Numbered from the stretch's first letter, positions 1-9,339 are shown. The stretch is 64,000 nt of DNA from Halomonas sp. (GCF_017515565.1 NZ_JAFWFN010000030.1:52564-116563), one strand, 5' to 3'. The notes: generated from the sequence alone by a model not told the origin. A program made the numbers and translations.

Positions 1-1698
1 GTCGCCGTAAACCACAACCTGTTCTGGCAGCAGCATAAAGAAGATCGACGACACCTGCGTATATTCGGGTGCGGTTTTGATCAATTGAAACGCGGGGCGA
101 ACTGTATTGGCGGTGGTGTGTACCGCGCCAGACACCAGCCCATCCACTTCGTCTAGCTGAAGCATCATGGTGCCAAGTACCACGTTGTCCTGCAGCTGGG
201 CTTCCGCGGTGATCTCGTTGAGTTTGCCACGGCGGCGCTCCACCATCGGGCTAATGTAATTAGCCCGGCTGCTCTCCGGATCGATGATCGTCAGCGCCTC
301 GGGGAGCGTTAAGCCCCGGTTGCGGGCGACGTTTTCAATATCGTCTCGCTTGCCCAGCAGTACACAGTCGGCAATGCCGCGCCGTTGGCAGATAATCGCC
401 GCTTCGATGGTGCGCGGTTCGTCGCCTTCGGGTAGCACAATGCGCTTATTCGCCTGCTGTGCGCGTTTGACCAACTGATGGCGGAAAGCAGAGGGCGAGA
501 GGCGGCGGGTATAGCCCCGGCTGAGCTTGGCTTTCAGCCACTCTAAATCAAGGTGAGCAGCAACGTAGCGGGCTACCTGCTCGGCGCGTTCGGAATCGTC
601 CATGGGGATTTCGCCGCTGAGCTGGCTCAGGTTTTGGGCCGTGGTGAGACTGTCGGTTTCAACCGCGAGTACTGGCAGGCCGGTTTTGAGTGCCGGGCGA
701 CACATTTCAATCATGTTGTCGTTAGGCATAAAACCGTTGGTGAGCAAAACGCCCGCTAGCTGAGTGCCGTTCATGGTGGCCAGGGCCGAGGCCAGCACCA
801 CATCATCACGGTCGCCTGAGGCTACGACCAAGCTGCCGGGTTTGAAAATGTGCAGCGCATTGGCCGCGCTGCGGGCACACAGGCTGGTAGACAGCACTCG
901 GCGGCTGGCTGCATCCCCTTCATTCAGCATCTTGGCATTTAACGCACGGGCGACATCTAACGTGCGCGGCGCGCTTAATGTTTTGCTGTAGGGCACCACA
1001 CCGATCAGGTGAAAGCTATCCGTGGCCAGCGCGGGGGAGTAGCGGCGTAGTTCGTTAAGTACCGGCTCTTCTAACTGCGGCTTAATGGTGCCTGGCGCGG
1101 CAGATAGGTCGTCCTCCTGGCCGTAGGGGAGGTTCTTCATACGCATTAAAATGCCGCCCAGGGTTCGGGTGGAGCTAACCCCACCGAAGCTGCGGGCGTG
1201 CATATCTAGTTCTTCGGCTAGCCGCTGGGGTTGGTTTAAAGCGCCGGTGCCAACCAGAATGATCCGCGCATTCAGCGCATCGGCTAGCTGCGCGTTGGTC
1301 TGGGTAGCGTAGGTAGTGTGCTGGGTGGGCACGACCCCCTCGACCACAATAAGATCCAGTGCGCTGCCGTCCCGGTAAGCCTGCTGGGTAACCTGCTCGT
1401 AAAGCTCGACCACGTTTTCCATCAGCTCATCGGTATGGTCATCACGTAGCAAACGCTCCAGGCGAGCCTGAGAAATAGGCGACGGCGGGCGCTGGTTCAG
1501 TGTGCGCGATACCAGCGCCGTGGAGCGGTCTAACCCTGGGCCGTTTAATTCGTTCTGCATGAACGGCTTCAAAAAGCCGGCCTTTAAGCCAATAGTGTCC
1601 AGGGCTTGAATTAACCCCAAGCAGGCTGAGGTAAGCCCAGCGCCTACGCTCGTGGGTACTAATAAAATAGCTTGGGGTTGGTCAGGAATACTGTTCAT
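1..1698 (-). CDS. pta: Phosphate acetyltransferase (N-terminal 566 codons, cut by window edge)
   Basis: Interconverts acetyl-CoA and acetyl phosphate, the partner step of acetate kinase in the cytoplasm. The reading frame is open from ATG at 1698 to base 1 (566 codons). Residues about 11-28 carry the BioD-like degenerate P-loop ([11 protein letters not shown]) typical of long Pta proteins. The catalytic PTA_PTB domain begins near residue 418 ([17 protein letters not shown]), and its signature [13 protein letters not shown] lies near residue 517. The last visible residues ([14 protein letters not shown]) are inside that domain, so roughly the last 150 residues are missing if the protein is as long as E. 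coli Pta (714). The start codon overlaps the ackA stop as ATGA, so the two genes are probably translationally coupled, with ackA first. Confidence 0.95.
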   Translation of the reverse strand, partial: MNSIPDQPQAILLVPTSVGAGLTSACLGLIQALDTIGLKAGFLKPFMQNELNGPGLDRSTALVSRTLNQRPPSPISQARLERLLRDDHTDELMENVVELYEQVTQQAYRDGSALDLIVVEGVVPTQHTTYATQTNAQLADALNARIILVGTGALNQPQRLAEELDMHARSFGGVSSTRTLGGILMRMKNLPYGQEDDLSAAPGTIKPQLEEPVLNELRRYSPALATDSFHLIGVVPYSKTLSAPRTLDVARALNAKMLNEGDAASRRVLSTSLCARSAANALHIFKPGSLVVASGDRDDVVLASALATMNGTQLAGVLLTNGFMPNDNMIEMCRPALKTGLPVLAVETDSLTTAQNLSQLSGEIPMDDSERAEQVARYVAAHLDLEWLKAKLSRGYTRRLSPSAFRHQLVKRAQQANKRIVLPEGDEPRTIEAAIICQRRGIADCVLLGKRDDIENVARNRGLTLPEALTIIDPESSRANYISPMVERRRGKLNEITAEAQLQDNVVLGTMMLQLDEVDGLVSGAVHTTANTVRPAFQLIKTAPEYTQVSSIFFMLLPEQVVVYGD

Positions 1699-2879
1699 TC
1701 AGGGGTCTCCACGCGTTGGCGAGTTTCCATGGCAATACGGCCCTCTTCATCGGTGGGAATCACCCATACTTCCGGGCCGCTGTGTCCAGCACTATCCAGC
1801 TTGCCCTCTTTGCCACGAATCGTCGCTTGGTTGGTCGACTCGTCCAGGTTAAAGCCAAAGTGGGGCAGTAGGGCGAGCACCTCTCGGCGCACGGTAGGTG
1901 AGTTCTCGCCAATGCCACCGGTGAAAATAACGCCATCAAGGGTAGGCAGGGCGCAGGAGAGCGCCGCCAGCGATTTGGCAACGCGGTAGCAGAATACATC
2001 TAGTGCCAGTTGGGCACCGCTGTGCCCGGCCAGTGCTTGGTCTTCTATTTCACGCATGTCGTTGGTAAGGCCAGAAAGGCCCAACAGGCCGCTCTGTTTG
2101 TTGAGCACGCTGTCGATCTCATCCAGCGACCAGCCAAGCTGGCGGTGTAGGTGGGCATGCAGGCTCGGGTCGACATCGCCGCTTCGGGTGCCCATTACCA
2201 AGCCTTCCAGCGGTGTTAAACCCATGCTGGTGTCCAGGCTTTGGTTATCCCACACAGCGCTGGTAGAGCAGCCGTTGCCCAAGTGAGCGGTTAACCAGCC
2301 CCCGGGGCCACGGTTACTTATTTCGCCTGCGCGCTGGCTAACATAAGCGTGGCTGGTGCCGTGGAAGCCATAGCGACGAATGCTATGCTCAGTGTAGAGC
2401 GCTTCAGGCAGTGCATAGCGGTAAGCGCGGGGCGGCAAGGTTTGGTGGAAAGCGGTATCAAATACAGCCACCTGGGGCAGGTCAGGGAACACTTTTTGCG
2501 TGGCAGCAATGCCGGCCAAGTTAGCCGGGTTGTGCAGAGGCGCCAGTGCTGACGTCGCATTGATGGCGTCAATAACGCTATCATCGATCAGCGCCGCTTG
2601 GGTAAAGTGTTCTCCACCGTGCACAATGCGGTGACCAACAGCGCCGGGTATGCGGCCTTCAAGACGCTCCAAAATGGCGTTCAGGGCTTCTGCATGATCA
2701 GCATTGGGTAGCGTTTGGGTAAAGCTCTCACCGGCACTGTTTTTGCCTTTTATACGCGCCTCTTCACTGCCTAAACGTTCCGCTAAGCCTGCCAAGCGTG
2801 GCGCCTGTGGGTCTGAATCAATCAAGGCGTATTTAATAGACGATGAGCCGCAGTTTATAACCAGCACCGGTGCGTTCAT
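1695..2879 (-). CDS. ackA: Acetate kinase
   Basis: Transfers phosphate between acetyl phosphate and ADP, making ATP and acetate. At 394 aa it has the usual family length. The N-terminal [10 protein letters not shown] (residues 7-16) is the ASKHA phosphate-binding signature. [10 protein letters not shown] (82-91) gives the substrate arginine, D141 sits in DTAFH, and GFHGTSH (171-177) and HLGNGCS (199-205) give the catalytic and nucleotide residues. [10 protein letters not shown] closes the active site. It is the first gene of ackA-pta; its TGA overlaps the pta ATG. The 135-bp gap to the divergent transporter gene at 3015 must hold its promoter; I did not recognise a regulator site there. Confidence 0.97.
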   Translation of the reverse strand: MNAPVLVINCGSSSIKYALIDSDPQAPRLAGLAERLGSEEARIKGKNSAGESFTQTLPNADHAEALNAILERLEGRIPGAVGHRIVHGGEHFTQAALIDDSVIDAINATSALAPLHNPANLAGIAATQKVFPDLPQVAVFDTAFHQTLPPRAYRYALPEALYTEHSIRRYGFHGTSHAYVSQRAGEISNRGPGGWLTAHLGNGCSTSAVWDNQSLDTSMGLTPLEGLVMGTRSGDVDPSLHAHLHRQLGWSLDEIDSVLNKQSGLLGLSGLTNDMREIEDQALAGHSGAQLALDVFCYRVAKSLAALSCALPTLDGVIFTGGIGENSPTVRREVLALLPHFGFNLDESTNQATIRGKEGKLDSAGHSGPEVWVIPTDEEGRIAMETRQRVETPE

Positions 2880-3014
2880 AACAACCTTTGTAAAGTAGTT
2901 AGCGTAAAGAGAGGGTAGACCTTAGTTTAACATGCTGCGTTGCATGATATTAGCGCGGTATTTCGTTAGCCTTCTATGTAAAATGCTGGCTAGCTACTTT
3001 TTATCATACCTACC

Positions 3015-3953
3015 ATGAGCCGCTCTGCTGCTATGTCTTCTATTGCACCCCCCACGCTACTCCCCCGGCACCTGGCTATTTTGCTGATGATGACTGTTGC
3101 CACCATGTTTGCCGCTAACCATGTTTCTGCACGTTTGGCGTTTGATAATGGCACTGGCCTCCTGCTGGCCGTACTCACTCGCTCGGGGGTGGCCTGCCTC
3201 ATTCTGCTGGCATTGGTCATTGCCCAAAAAAAGCGACTTTGGCTACCGCCGGGTAGCTGGCCCTGGCAATTAGTGGTGGGGTTATTAATCGCTATCCAAA
3301 GCGTTAGCCTCTATTCAGCGGTAGCACGGCTGCCGGTGGTGATTGCGCTGTTGCTAGTGAATACCTTCCCGATTCAACTGGCGCTATTAAGTTGGGCGTT
3401 GGGGGGGAAGCGGCCTTCGCTGCGCAGCTGCGTGATTATGGGCACTATTTTAGTTGGGCTGCTGGTGGTGCTCGATATTCCTAGCTGGATAGCGGACGCC
3501 GATGCCATGGGGCCAGGATGGCTGGCGGGTATTGGTTTTGGCTTAAGCGCGGCCTTTGCGTTTGCCTGCGCGCTATGGGTCACCGAACACCGTTTGGCAG
3601 GGGTTGGCAGCACATTACGCAGCCTGCTAACCATGCAAACCGTGTTTATCGCGATGATTATCGGTGGGCTACTGGGGGCCGTGCCAGGAGGAATGGGCCT
3701 GCCGGAAAACAGCACGGGCTGGATGGGGTTAATGCTTTTAGCGCTTCTATACGGTTCGGCATTCTCGGTACTGTTTATCTTCGTGCCACGCCTGGATATG
3801 GCGCGTAACGCCCCGGTGATGAATATTGAGCCGGTTGCCTCTTTGGTGATCGGCTATTTCGTGTTAGGGCAGATGCTTAGCCCAGGTCAGTTAGTAGGTG
3901 GTGCGGTTGTGGTGGGTGGCATTGTCGTATTAAGCCTGTCAAAAGGTAGGTAA
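3015..3953 (+). CDS. EamA/DMT-family transporter
   Basis: Predicted inner-membrane exporter of the drug/metabolite transporter superfamily. The 312-aa protein has about ten hydrophobic segments arranged as two EamA repeats. The first runs from LAILLMMTVATMFAANHVSAR to about residue 150; the second starts near GWLAGIGFGLSAAFAFACALW. The end of repeat 2 (PVMNIEPVASLVIGYFVLGQ) is the most typical family stretch. The substrate cannot be told from sequence; relatives export amino acids, nucleosides or other small metabolites. The start chosen is the first ATG. A later ATG at 3033 would only shorten the cytoplasmic end. It stands alone, divergent from ackA. Confidence 0.85.
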   Translation: MSRSAAMSSIAPPTLLPRHLAILLMMTVATMFAANHVSARLAFDNGTGLLLAVLTRSGVACLILLALVIAQKKRLWLPPGSWPWQLVVGLLIAIQSVSLYSAVARLPVVIALLLVNTFPIQLALLSWALGGKRPSLRSCVIMGTILVGLLVVLDIPSWIADADAMGPGWLAGIGFGLSAAFAFACALWVTEHRLAGVGSTLRSLLTMQTVFIAMIIGGLLGAVPGGMGLPENSTGWMGLMLLALLYGSAFSVLFIFVPRLDMARNAPVMNIEPVASLVIGYFVLGQMLSPGQLVGGAVVVGGIVVLSLSKGR

Positions 3954-4073
3954 AAGAAGGTGGGGAAAAAAGGAAATTAAAAGCAAGCGCGGCAAAATAT
4001 TTGCGTTCTTTATAGGGTTAAGCCACACTTCTTAAACGTAAGGAAACACTGTTTTTTAACTGAGGCTTTACCT

Positions 4074-4583
4074 ATGAAGATGACCGTTTTATCACTCACC
4101 TCCGCAGCGCTTTTGGTTGGTGCGGGTGCTTTCGCGGCATCGGCTCAAGCGCAGCAATCTTTTCAATACCCGCAAGGTTACGTGGGCGGTGATGCGATGT
4201 TTTGGAGACTAGACCCAGATCGTGGCTCCTCCCGGGACGATATTGGTCTACGCCTACGCGGTGGTGCGCAGTTTAACGAATACTTTGCCCTTGAAGGCCA
4301 TCTTGGGACCGGCGGCTCCGACGGTGATGTAGAGCTAGACCACTTGGTGGGTGCCTATGCCAAGGGGATTGTCCCCATCGCCCCAGAAGTGCGCTTATAC
4401 GGTTTGGCGGGCTTCACGGAAGTAGATTTTGACCGCGATCGTGAAACCGGTTTCTCCTATGGTGCAGGTGCCGAGATGGACGTAGCACCTAACCTTTCCA
4501 TTGGCGCCGACTACATGCGCTACCTGGATAAATCTGCCTACACGTTTGATGCGGCCAGTGTAGGTCTACGTTACCGCTTCTAA
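4074..4583 (+). CDS. Outer-membrane beta-barrel protein, paralog 1
   Basis: Small outer-membrane protein of 169 aa with a clear signal peptide (hydrophobic core, then ASAQAQ with cleavage near residue 27). The mature part alternates polar and hydrophobic residues as in an OmpA-like or OmpW-like eight-stranded barrel. It ends in LRYRF, and the terminal aromatic residue is the usual BAM recognition signal. It is paralogous to the next gene: both mature proteins begin YPQGY, share GGSD segments, and end in identical LRYRF. It has an acidic bias (DPDRGSSRDD, DGDVELD), as expected for a halophile surface protein. Function beyond barrel formation is not known. Confidence 0.85.
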   Translation: MKMTVLSLTSAALLVGAGAFAASAQAQQSFQYPQGYVGGDAMFWRLDPDRGSSRDDIGLRLRGGAQFNEYFALEGHLGTGGSDGDVELDHLVGAYAKGIVPIAPEVRLYGLAGFTEVDFDRDRETGFSYGAGAEMDVAPNLSIGADYMRYLDKSAYTFDAASVGLRYRF

Positions 4584-4621
4584 ACAAGCTGGCGCGTTCG
4601 CCACGCCATAGATGACTATAA
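4563..4621 (+). repeat. Direct repeat copy 1 (3' end and 3' UTR of paralog 1)
   Basis: This 59-base stretch covers the last seven codons of the first barrel gene and its 3' UTR. It matches 5368-5426 with one difference (A versus G at 4586). The coding regions upstream are far more diverged, so the 3' block has been conserved or homogenised separately. Confidence 0.9.
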
Positions 4622-4652
4622 ACCCCATCGCTTCCAAGCGGTGGGGTTTTGT
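4621..4652 (+). terminator. Rho-independent terminator after paralog 1
   Basis: AACCCCATCGCTT and AAGCGGTGGGGTT form a 13-bp stem (one G-T pair) around CC, followed by TTGTTTT. It sits 40 bases after the stop codon at 4581-4583. Confidence 0.9.
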
Positions 4653-4773
4653 TTTATGTACATCATGCGGATGGATACGCGTAAAACTATAAATTGTAAC
4701 CTTTATTAATTTTAGTTAAACTTTTCGTCTTAATTAAGGCACCTTAATGGTGTTATTGCATCAAGGGAATAAG

Positions 4774-5388
4774 ATGAAAAAATCGGCTAAAGTATTCGTA
4801 ATTACCTCTTCACTGCTATTAGCTAGCGCTGCCCAGGCGCAATCATTTCAAGCCGGATATCCCCAGGGTTATATCGGTGCCGACGCTATGGTTTGGAACC
4901 TTAATTTCAAAGGCCTTAATGCTGACAGCCTTGGTGTTGATAGCTTTGATGCTGAGATGCTTAACGAGCTTGGCTTAAATATTGATGACCTGGACAATGA
5001 TTATCGCTCGGAAGCACTGCGTTTGGTAGCGGGTATCAAGCTAGACAAGTATCTGGCGGTTGAGCTTCACGCCGCTACCGGAGGCTCTGACAGCAATGGT
5101 GGCTTTGGACTTGAGCTGGATTACCTGATTAGCGGTTTTTTGAAGGGTATCGTGCCCTTGGGCAGCCATGCACGCCTATTTGGTCTGTTGGGCTACTCGG
5201 AAGTGAAAATGACCGCTAGTGCTTTAGGAATGAAAGATAGTGGACGAGACGACGATGTCTCTTTCGGTGCGGGAGCCGAGTTTGATGTATCGGACACCTT
5301 GTCATTGACGGGTGATGTTACCCGCTATATTAGTAATTCGGACTACGACCTCGACGCTTACAGCATTGGTCTACGTTACCGCTTCTAA
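4774..5388 (+). CDS. Outer-membrane beta-barrel protein, paralog 2
   Basis: Outer-membrane barrel of 204 aa. The start was placed at ATG 4774, not 4747: only this start puts a normal signal peptide (MKKSAKVFVITSSLLLASAAQAQ) at the N-terminus, and AAGGGA lies just upstream. The mature protein begins with YPQGYIGADAM like its neighbour and ends in LRYRF. It differs from paralog 1 by an acidic insertion of about 30 residues (GLNADSLGVDSFDAEMLNEL and on) likely to form an enlarged extracellular loop. The two genes look like a tandem duplication, each with its own terminator. The role is unknown; the acidic loops suggest exposure to high salt. Confidence 0.85.
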   Translation: MKKSAKVFVITSSLLLASAAQAQSFQAGYPQGYIGADAMVWNLNFKGLNADSLGVDSFDAEMLNELGLNIDDLDNDYRSEALRLVAGIKLDKYLAVELHAATGGSDSNGGFGLELDYLISGFLKGIVPLGSHARLFGLLGYSEVKMTASALGMKDSGRDDDVSFGAGAEFDVSDTLSLTGDVTRYISNSDYDLDAYSIGLRYRF

Positions 5389-5426
5389 ACAGGCTGGCGC
5401 GTTCGCCACGCCATAGATGACTATAA
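5368..5426 (+). repeat. Direct repeat copy 2 (3' end and 3' UTR of paralog 2)
   Basis: Partner of 4563-4621, 58 of 59 bases identical, spanning the last codons and the 3' UTR up to the terminator. Confidence 0.9.
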
Positions 5427-5457
5427 GCCCCCATTGCTTCCAAGCAGTGGGGGTTTT
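5427..5457 (+). terminator. Rho-independent terminator after paralog 2
   Basis: CCCCCATTGCTT pairs with AAGCAGTGGGGG around CC and is followed by TTTTG. Compared with the hairpin at 4621 the stem has compensatory changes (C-G to T-A, A-T to C-G), so the structure is kept while the sequence moved. Confidence 0.9.
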
Positions 5458-5676
5458 GCTGTTTTCACGTATAGAAAGATTGGGCTGCATTTCGTTTTTG
5501 CATATTGGCCTAATGGCTCATTGGCGGAATGCGTAGCTTGAGATTTTTAAAAAATGCTAAAAATTGAGCAAATTTTCTAACAGGGTCTACGCTAGTAAAG
5601 TGTCGCGTGATAACAGCCGTGTGATTTACATGTGCTACGCGTCACTATCCCTACTAACGGATTAGAGGTGTTCGTC

Positions 5677-5856
5677 ATGACTGATAGTAAAACTGACAAA
5701 ATCAAAGGTACGGGCAATAAAGCTGCGGGCAAAGTGAAAGAAGCGACTGGCAAGATGACTAATAGCACCGAAACAGAAGCTAAAGGCAAAGCCCAACAGG
5801 CGAAAGGCGAACTGCAAAAAGGCAAGGGTGAAGCCAAAGATAAACTGAAGAAGTAA
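5677..5856 (+). CDS. CsbD family stress protein (YjbJ-like)
   Basis: A 59-aa, lysine-rich, highly hydrophilic protein of the CsbD family. The repeated K-G-x-x-x-x-x-x-G-K pattern (DKIKGTGNKAAGKVKEATGK, then KGKAQQAKGELQKGKGEAKD) is the family hallmark. E. coli YjbJ and Bacillus CsbD are abundant under stress, but their biochemical role is unknown. The start at 5677 is set by GAGGTG at 5665-5670, and the family normally begins close to this point. A longer frame from 5632 is open but has no ribosome site. It is monocistronic, between two terminators. Confidence 0.85.
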   Translation: MTDSKTDKIKGTGNKAAGKVKEATGKMTNSTETEAKGKAQQAKGELQKGKGEAKDKLKK

Positions 5857-5886
5857 TAACGCTTAGCAAATACTTAGCAGTTATTA

Positions 5887-5911
5887 ATACAGGGGCCTTC
5901 GGCCCCTGTAT
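5887..5911. terminator. Bidirectional terminator hairpin
   Basis: TACAGGGGCC and GGCCCCTGTA form a perfect 10-bp stem (11 with the flanking A-T) around TTC. It lies between the CsbD gene and the convergent carrier gene ending at 5961 and could serve both, although the T-tracts are weak. Confidence 0.75.
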
Positions 5912-5960
5912 GCGTTTACACAAACTGATTAAAAAAGTAGTTATCGCTGTAATGCTGAAC

Positions 5961-7427
5961 CTAGTAGTGACCCAGTATTTTCCACCATAAGCCGCCAACC
6001 ACTACCCAAATCAACAGATTCACCACGCTCATAATAAAGCCTGCTTTCCACCATTCACCTAGTGTTAGGTAACCCGAGCCAAAAATCACTGGCGATGTGC
6101 CCGTGGCGTAGTGGGTCAAGGTCATCATGATAGATGAGGTAGCCGCCATGATCAGCACGAAGGGCATTGGTGGGGCCCCTAAGCTTAAGCCAACAGCAAG
6201 AAATGCAGCCATCATGGCGGTGATATGGGCAGTGGTGCTAGCAAAAAAGTAATGAGTATAAAGAAATGCCAATACGAGGAGAGCGGAGGCGCCTGCCCAG
6301 CCAATCCCCATCGTAGTAATCCAGTCTTGCATGTTTGCGGAAAACCAATTAATTAGCCCCGTTTCATTAAGTTGGCTCGCCATCATGATGAGGGCGCCAA
6401 ACCAGAGCAGCGTATCCCAGGCATTTTTCTCTTTCAGTACATCTTCCCAGGTTAATACTCCGGTGAGCAGCAGCATAGAAAGACCGATAAAGGCAGTTGT
6501 CGTCGTGTTAAGGGTTACTGCATCGCCTAAAAATAGTGCTGGGATATCTGCCCACAGCAGTAGCAGTACCAGAAAGACGAACAGCATGATGCCCTCGTTT
6601 CTGCTTATTTTGCCTAGCTCGGCCAGCTTATCCCTCGCTAGCTGTGTAGCATTGGGCGTTTCTTTAATTTCTGGCGGGTAAAGCAAATACAAGATGTAGG
6701 GCATAGCGAGGATGGCGACTAATCCAGGTAGTAGCATAGCGACCGCCCAGGTTAGCCAACTAAGCTGAATTTCTGCTCCTGTGGCCGTCGAAATTAACTG
6801 CACCGTTAGTGGGTTAGGGGCGGTGGCTGTGATGAACATCGCAGAGGTGATTGGGTTGCTATGGTAATTCACCAGAGCCAGATATTTCCCGATTTTCCCC
6901 GATGTATTGTCCTCTGGGTGTGAATCAAAGCTGTGAGCAATAGAGCGCATAATTGGGTGGATGATGCCGCCGCCCCGAGCGGTGTTACTGGGTGTTACCG
7001 GGGCAATAGAAAGCTCGGAAAAAGCAAGACCATAGCCAATTCCCAGTGTTCTCTTTCCGAAGATTGAAATGAAGTAGTAGCCAATCCGTGCCCCTAGTCC
7101 CGTTTTAATCAGCCCGCGGGAAATCATAATCGCAATTGCAATTAACCAGATAAGTGGGTTGGCGTAACTGCTTAAGGCTACATTGATGGCTTCGCCAGGT
7201 GTATCCCCCGTCACCCCGCTCGCCGCAACAATCGAAATGGCAATGACAGAAATAGCCCCAATCGGCATGGCCTTACCGATGATGGCAACAATAGTGCCTA
7301 CAAAGATAGCCAGCATAAGCCAAGCATTGGGCGTCAGGCCTTCTGGCAAGGGAATTACCAACCAGATGAAAAGTGACACGATCACCGCAATAGCGGTCGA
7401 CCAGGGTTTGAAAGGCAGTGTCGACAT
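5961..7427 (-). CDS. DASS-family dicarboxylate carrier (CitT/TtdT-like)
   Basis: Inner-membrane carrier of 488 aa in the divalent anion:sodium symporter family (SLC13), of the CitT/TtdT/plastid 2-oxoglutarate-malate translocator branch. Evidence is about twelve hydrophobic segments and the two substrate motifs: PSNTARGGGI near residue 146 (SNT motif 1) and ASTTAHITAM near residue 395, where the second SNT is STT as is usual in this branch. It probably exchanges C4 or C5 dicarboxylates or citrate; the exact substrate cannot be read. The ribosome site is weak. It is one of three differently built SLC13-type permeases in this window and lies divergent from the arginine operon, about 470 bases away. 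Confidence 0.88.
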   Translation of the reverse strand: MSTLPFKPWSTAIAVIVSLFIWLVIPLPEGLTPNAWLMLAIFVGTIVAIIGKAMPIGAISVIAISIVAASGVTGDTPGEAINVALSSYANPLIWLIAIAIMISRGLIKTGLGARIGYYFISIFGKRTLGIGYGLAFSELSIAPVTPSNTARGGGIIHPIMRSIAHSFDSHPEDNTSGKIGKYLALVNYHSNPITSAMFITATAPNPLTVQLISTATGAEIQLSWLTWAVAMLLPGLVAILAMPYILYLLYPPEIKETPNATQLARDKLAELGKISRNEGIMLFVFLVLLLLWADIPALFLGDAVTLNTTTTAFIGLSMLLLTGVLTWEDVLKEKNAWDTLLWFGALIMMASQLNETGLINWFSANMQDWITTMGIGWAGASALLVLAFLYTHYFFASTTAHITAMMAAFLAVGLSLGAPPMPFVLIMAATSSIMMTLTHYATGTSPVIFGSGYLTLGEWWKAGFIMSVVNLLIWVVVGGLWWKILGHY

Positions 7428-7728
7428 GGTGAAAGCCTATATAAATAAAAATTAATGTCAGCATTGAGCTCACAAGTGATGTTACAGGTACTACAAAGGG
7501 ACACCTCTTGCTCAACTTTAGTCTATATGGAGTGGGCGCTAAATGCCTTGCCCTACGTCAAAAGAGGCTCGTTATGGAGAGGTTTTAGTGAATATATTTT
7601 GTGTCGCTAGCTGGGTATCTCTAAAAATATATAATTATTATTAATAATCTGTTTTTATAAAATATGTCAGAAATAAAGTCTGTAAATTTAGATAGATGCA
7701 GCGCAATCCTTGTTATTTTTTCGGTTTA

Positions 7729-7742
7729 TTGATGTTTATCAC
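7729..7742 (+). promoter_or_regulatory. FNR/ANR box of the arginine deiminase operon
   Basis: TTGAT-GTTT-ATCAC matches the FNR/ANR consensus TTGAT-N4-ATCAA in nine of ten positions. Its centre (7735.5) is about 41.5 bases from the expected start site near 7777 set by the -10 at 7765-7770. That is the classical class II activator position. ANR activates arc operons in Pseudomonas, so the biology fits. Confidence 0.8.
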
Positions 7743-7764
7743 CTTTTTTATTCACAAGGTGGTC

Positions 7765-7770
7765 TATAGT
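7765..7770 (+). promoter_or_regulatory. Predicted -10 element of the arginine operon
   Basis: TATAGT, 22 bases downstream of the FNR/ANR box and with no good -35 hexamer, as expected for an activator-dependent promoter. It would leave a leader of about 120 bases before the ATG at 7900. Confidence 0.6.
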
Positions 7771-7899
7771 CATATTAGTAGCTAATTAAATATAGGTGTC
7801 TGTGCCGTTATTAACCCCCTGTTTTATTCCGTCACAAAGTGCGGCGCGAGGGGCCTATAACAAGGTGCGGCATGGCAATTCATTAAAGGGGGATGGGCA

Positions 7900-9339
7900 A
7901 TGGATCACACACAAGCGAGTGATGAAAAAGAAGTAAAACGCTTTCGTTTTCCTACGGCTTTTACCATTTTATTTAGCCTGACGATCTTGGCAGCAGCACT
8001 GACTTGGTTCGTACCGGCGGGGCAGTATGAGCGGGAGTTTGACGAATCGTTGGGGCGAGAAGTTACCGTCGTGGGCAGCTATCAAGAGGTAGAGTCTAAT
8101 CCACAAAATGCCTGGGATGTGTTGATGGCTCCCATTGCGGGGCTTTATGACCCTGCGACGAATGTGGCAAACGCAATTGATGTGGCGCTTTTTGTACTGA
8201 TTATTGGTGGTTTCATTGGTGTTGTGACGGCTACCGGGGCGATTGATGCCGGTATCGGGCGAGCCATGAAGCGTATGGTAGGGCATGAGAAATGGATAAT
8301 CCCGTTGCTCATGGCGCTATTTGCCCTAGGTGGTTCTACCTATGGGATGGCCGAGGAAACGTTGGCCTTCTACATGCTGTTAATTCCCATCATCATTGCC
8401 GCTGGCTATGACTCGGTAACGGCCGTTGCCATTATCCTGCTAGGGGCCGGCGTGGGGGTGCTGGGTTCAACCGTCAATGCCTTCGCGACGGTCATCGCTT
8501 CTGATGCTGCCGGTATTCCTTTCACCGAAGGCCTTATTCTGAGGCTGGTAATTCTGGTGCTGTGCTTTGTGGCGACTGTTCTGTATGTGATGCGCTATGC
8601 AGCCCGTGTTCGCCGCAGTTCCGATGCTTCCATTGTCAGTGACCAGTATGAAGCGGACCGAGAATACTTTCTAAGTCAGCGCGATGAGGAAACCTTGCCG
8701 TTTACCCGCACCCGTAAGTTAGTGCTTATTCTGTTCGCGTGCACCTTCATCGTTATGGTGTGGGGCGTGCTGGCAGCAGATTGGTGGATGGGTGAAATGA
8801 CGGCGCTCTTTCTCGCATCCAGCTTGGTGGTCGGCGTTGTTTCCCGGTTGGGTGAAGTGCGCTTTGTTGAATCCTTTGTAGGCGGCGCCAAGGAGCTATT
8901 AGGTGTTGCACTCATTATCGGGCTGGCCAGAGGGATTGTCGTCATTATGGATGCGGGCCTCGTCACCGACACGCTACTACATTGGTCCGAAGAGCGTGTG
9001 AGTGGCCTTTCCAGCGTCGCCTTTATAAACGTGATGTATTGGTTACAGGTGATGATGTCGTTTTTTGTTCCCTCTTCATCAGGGTTGGCGGTGATGAGTA
9101 TGCCCGTTCTAGCGCCTATGGCGGATTTCGCTGGAGTGGGACGAGATCTGGTGGTGACTGCTTATCAGTCGGCGAACGGGTTAGTGAACTTGGTCAATCC
9201 GACCTTTGCCGTGGTCATGGGGGCGTTAGCAATTGGGCGTGTGCCCTATGAGCGCTGGCTGCGATTCATGTGGCCGCTGCTGTTGATCCTGACGGTGATC
9301 ATTCTGGTCTGCCTGAGTCTGGCAGCTCTTATGGGTTGA
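7900..9339 (+). CDS. YfcC-family carrier, probable arginine/ornithine exchanger
   Basis: A 479-aa inner-membrane protein of the YfcC/DcuC-like (C4-dicarboxylate anaerobic carrier) superfamily. The cytoplasmic start is followed by FRFPTAFTILFSLTILAA, then TWFVPAGQYER, a family hallmark. GGSTYGMAEETLAFY near residue 145 and FFVPSSSGLAVMSMPVLAPM near 385 match the two conserved half-site loops. It is the first gene of the arc operon and ends about 100 bases before arcA. In Pseudomonas this slot is filled by ArcD of the APC superfamily, so by context this protein is the likely arginine:ornithine antiporter. That is inference; homologs are often annotated only as YfcC family. AAAGGGGG precedes the ATG. 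Confidence 0.82.
   Translation: MDHTQASDEKEVKRFRFPTAFTILFSLTILAAALTWFVPAGQYEREFDESLGREVTVVGSYQEVESNPQNAWDVLMAPIAGLYDPATNVANAIDVALFVLIIGGFIGVVTATGAIDAGIGRAMKRMVGHEKWIIPLLMALFALGGSTYGMAEETLAFYMLLIPIIIAAGYDSVTAVAIILLGAGVGVLGSTVNAFATVIASDAAGIPFTEGLILRLVILVLCFVATVLYVMRYAARVRRSSDASIVSDQYEADREYFLSQRDEETLPFTRTRKLVLILFACTFIVMVWGVLAADWWMGEMTALFLASSLVVGVVSRLGEVRFVESFVGGAKELLGVALIIGLARGIVVIMDAGLVTDTLLHWSEERVSGLSSVAFINVMYWLQVMMSFFVPSSSGLAVMSMPVLAPMADFAGVGRDLVVTAYQSANGLVNLVNPTFAVVMGALAIGRVPYERWLRFMWPLLLILTVIILVCLSLAALMG

Larger units (their letters stand above)
7428..7899. other. Intergenic region between the DASS carrier and the arginine operon
   Basis: A 472-base, AT-rich non-coding region. It holds the FNR/ANR box and -10 element of the arginine operon (listed separately) and should hold the divergent carrier promoter. 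No other gene or strong hairpin was seen. Confidence 0.7.

Noticed and set aside
4747-4773. Upstream start for barrel paralog 2
   Set aside because: It would put a polar stretch before the signal peptide; ATG 4774 gives a normal signal sequence and has a ribosome site.
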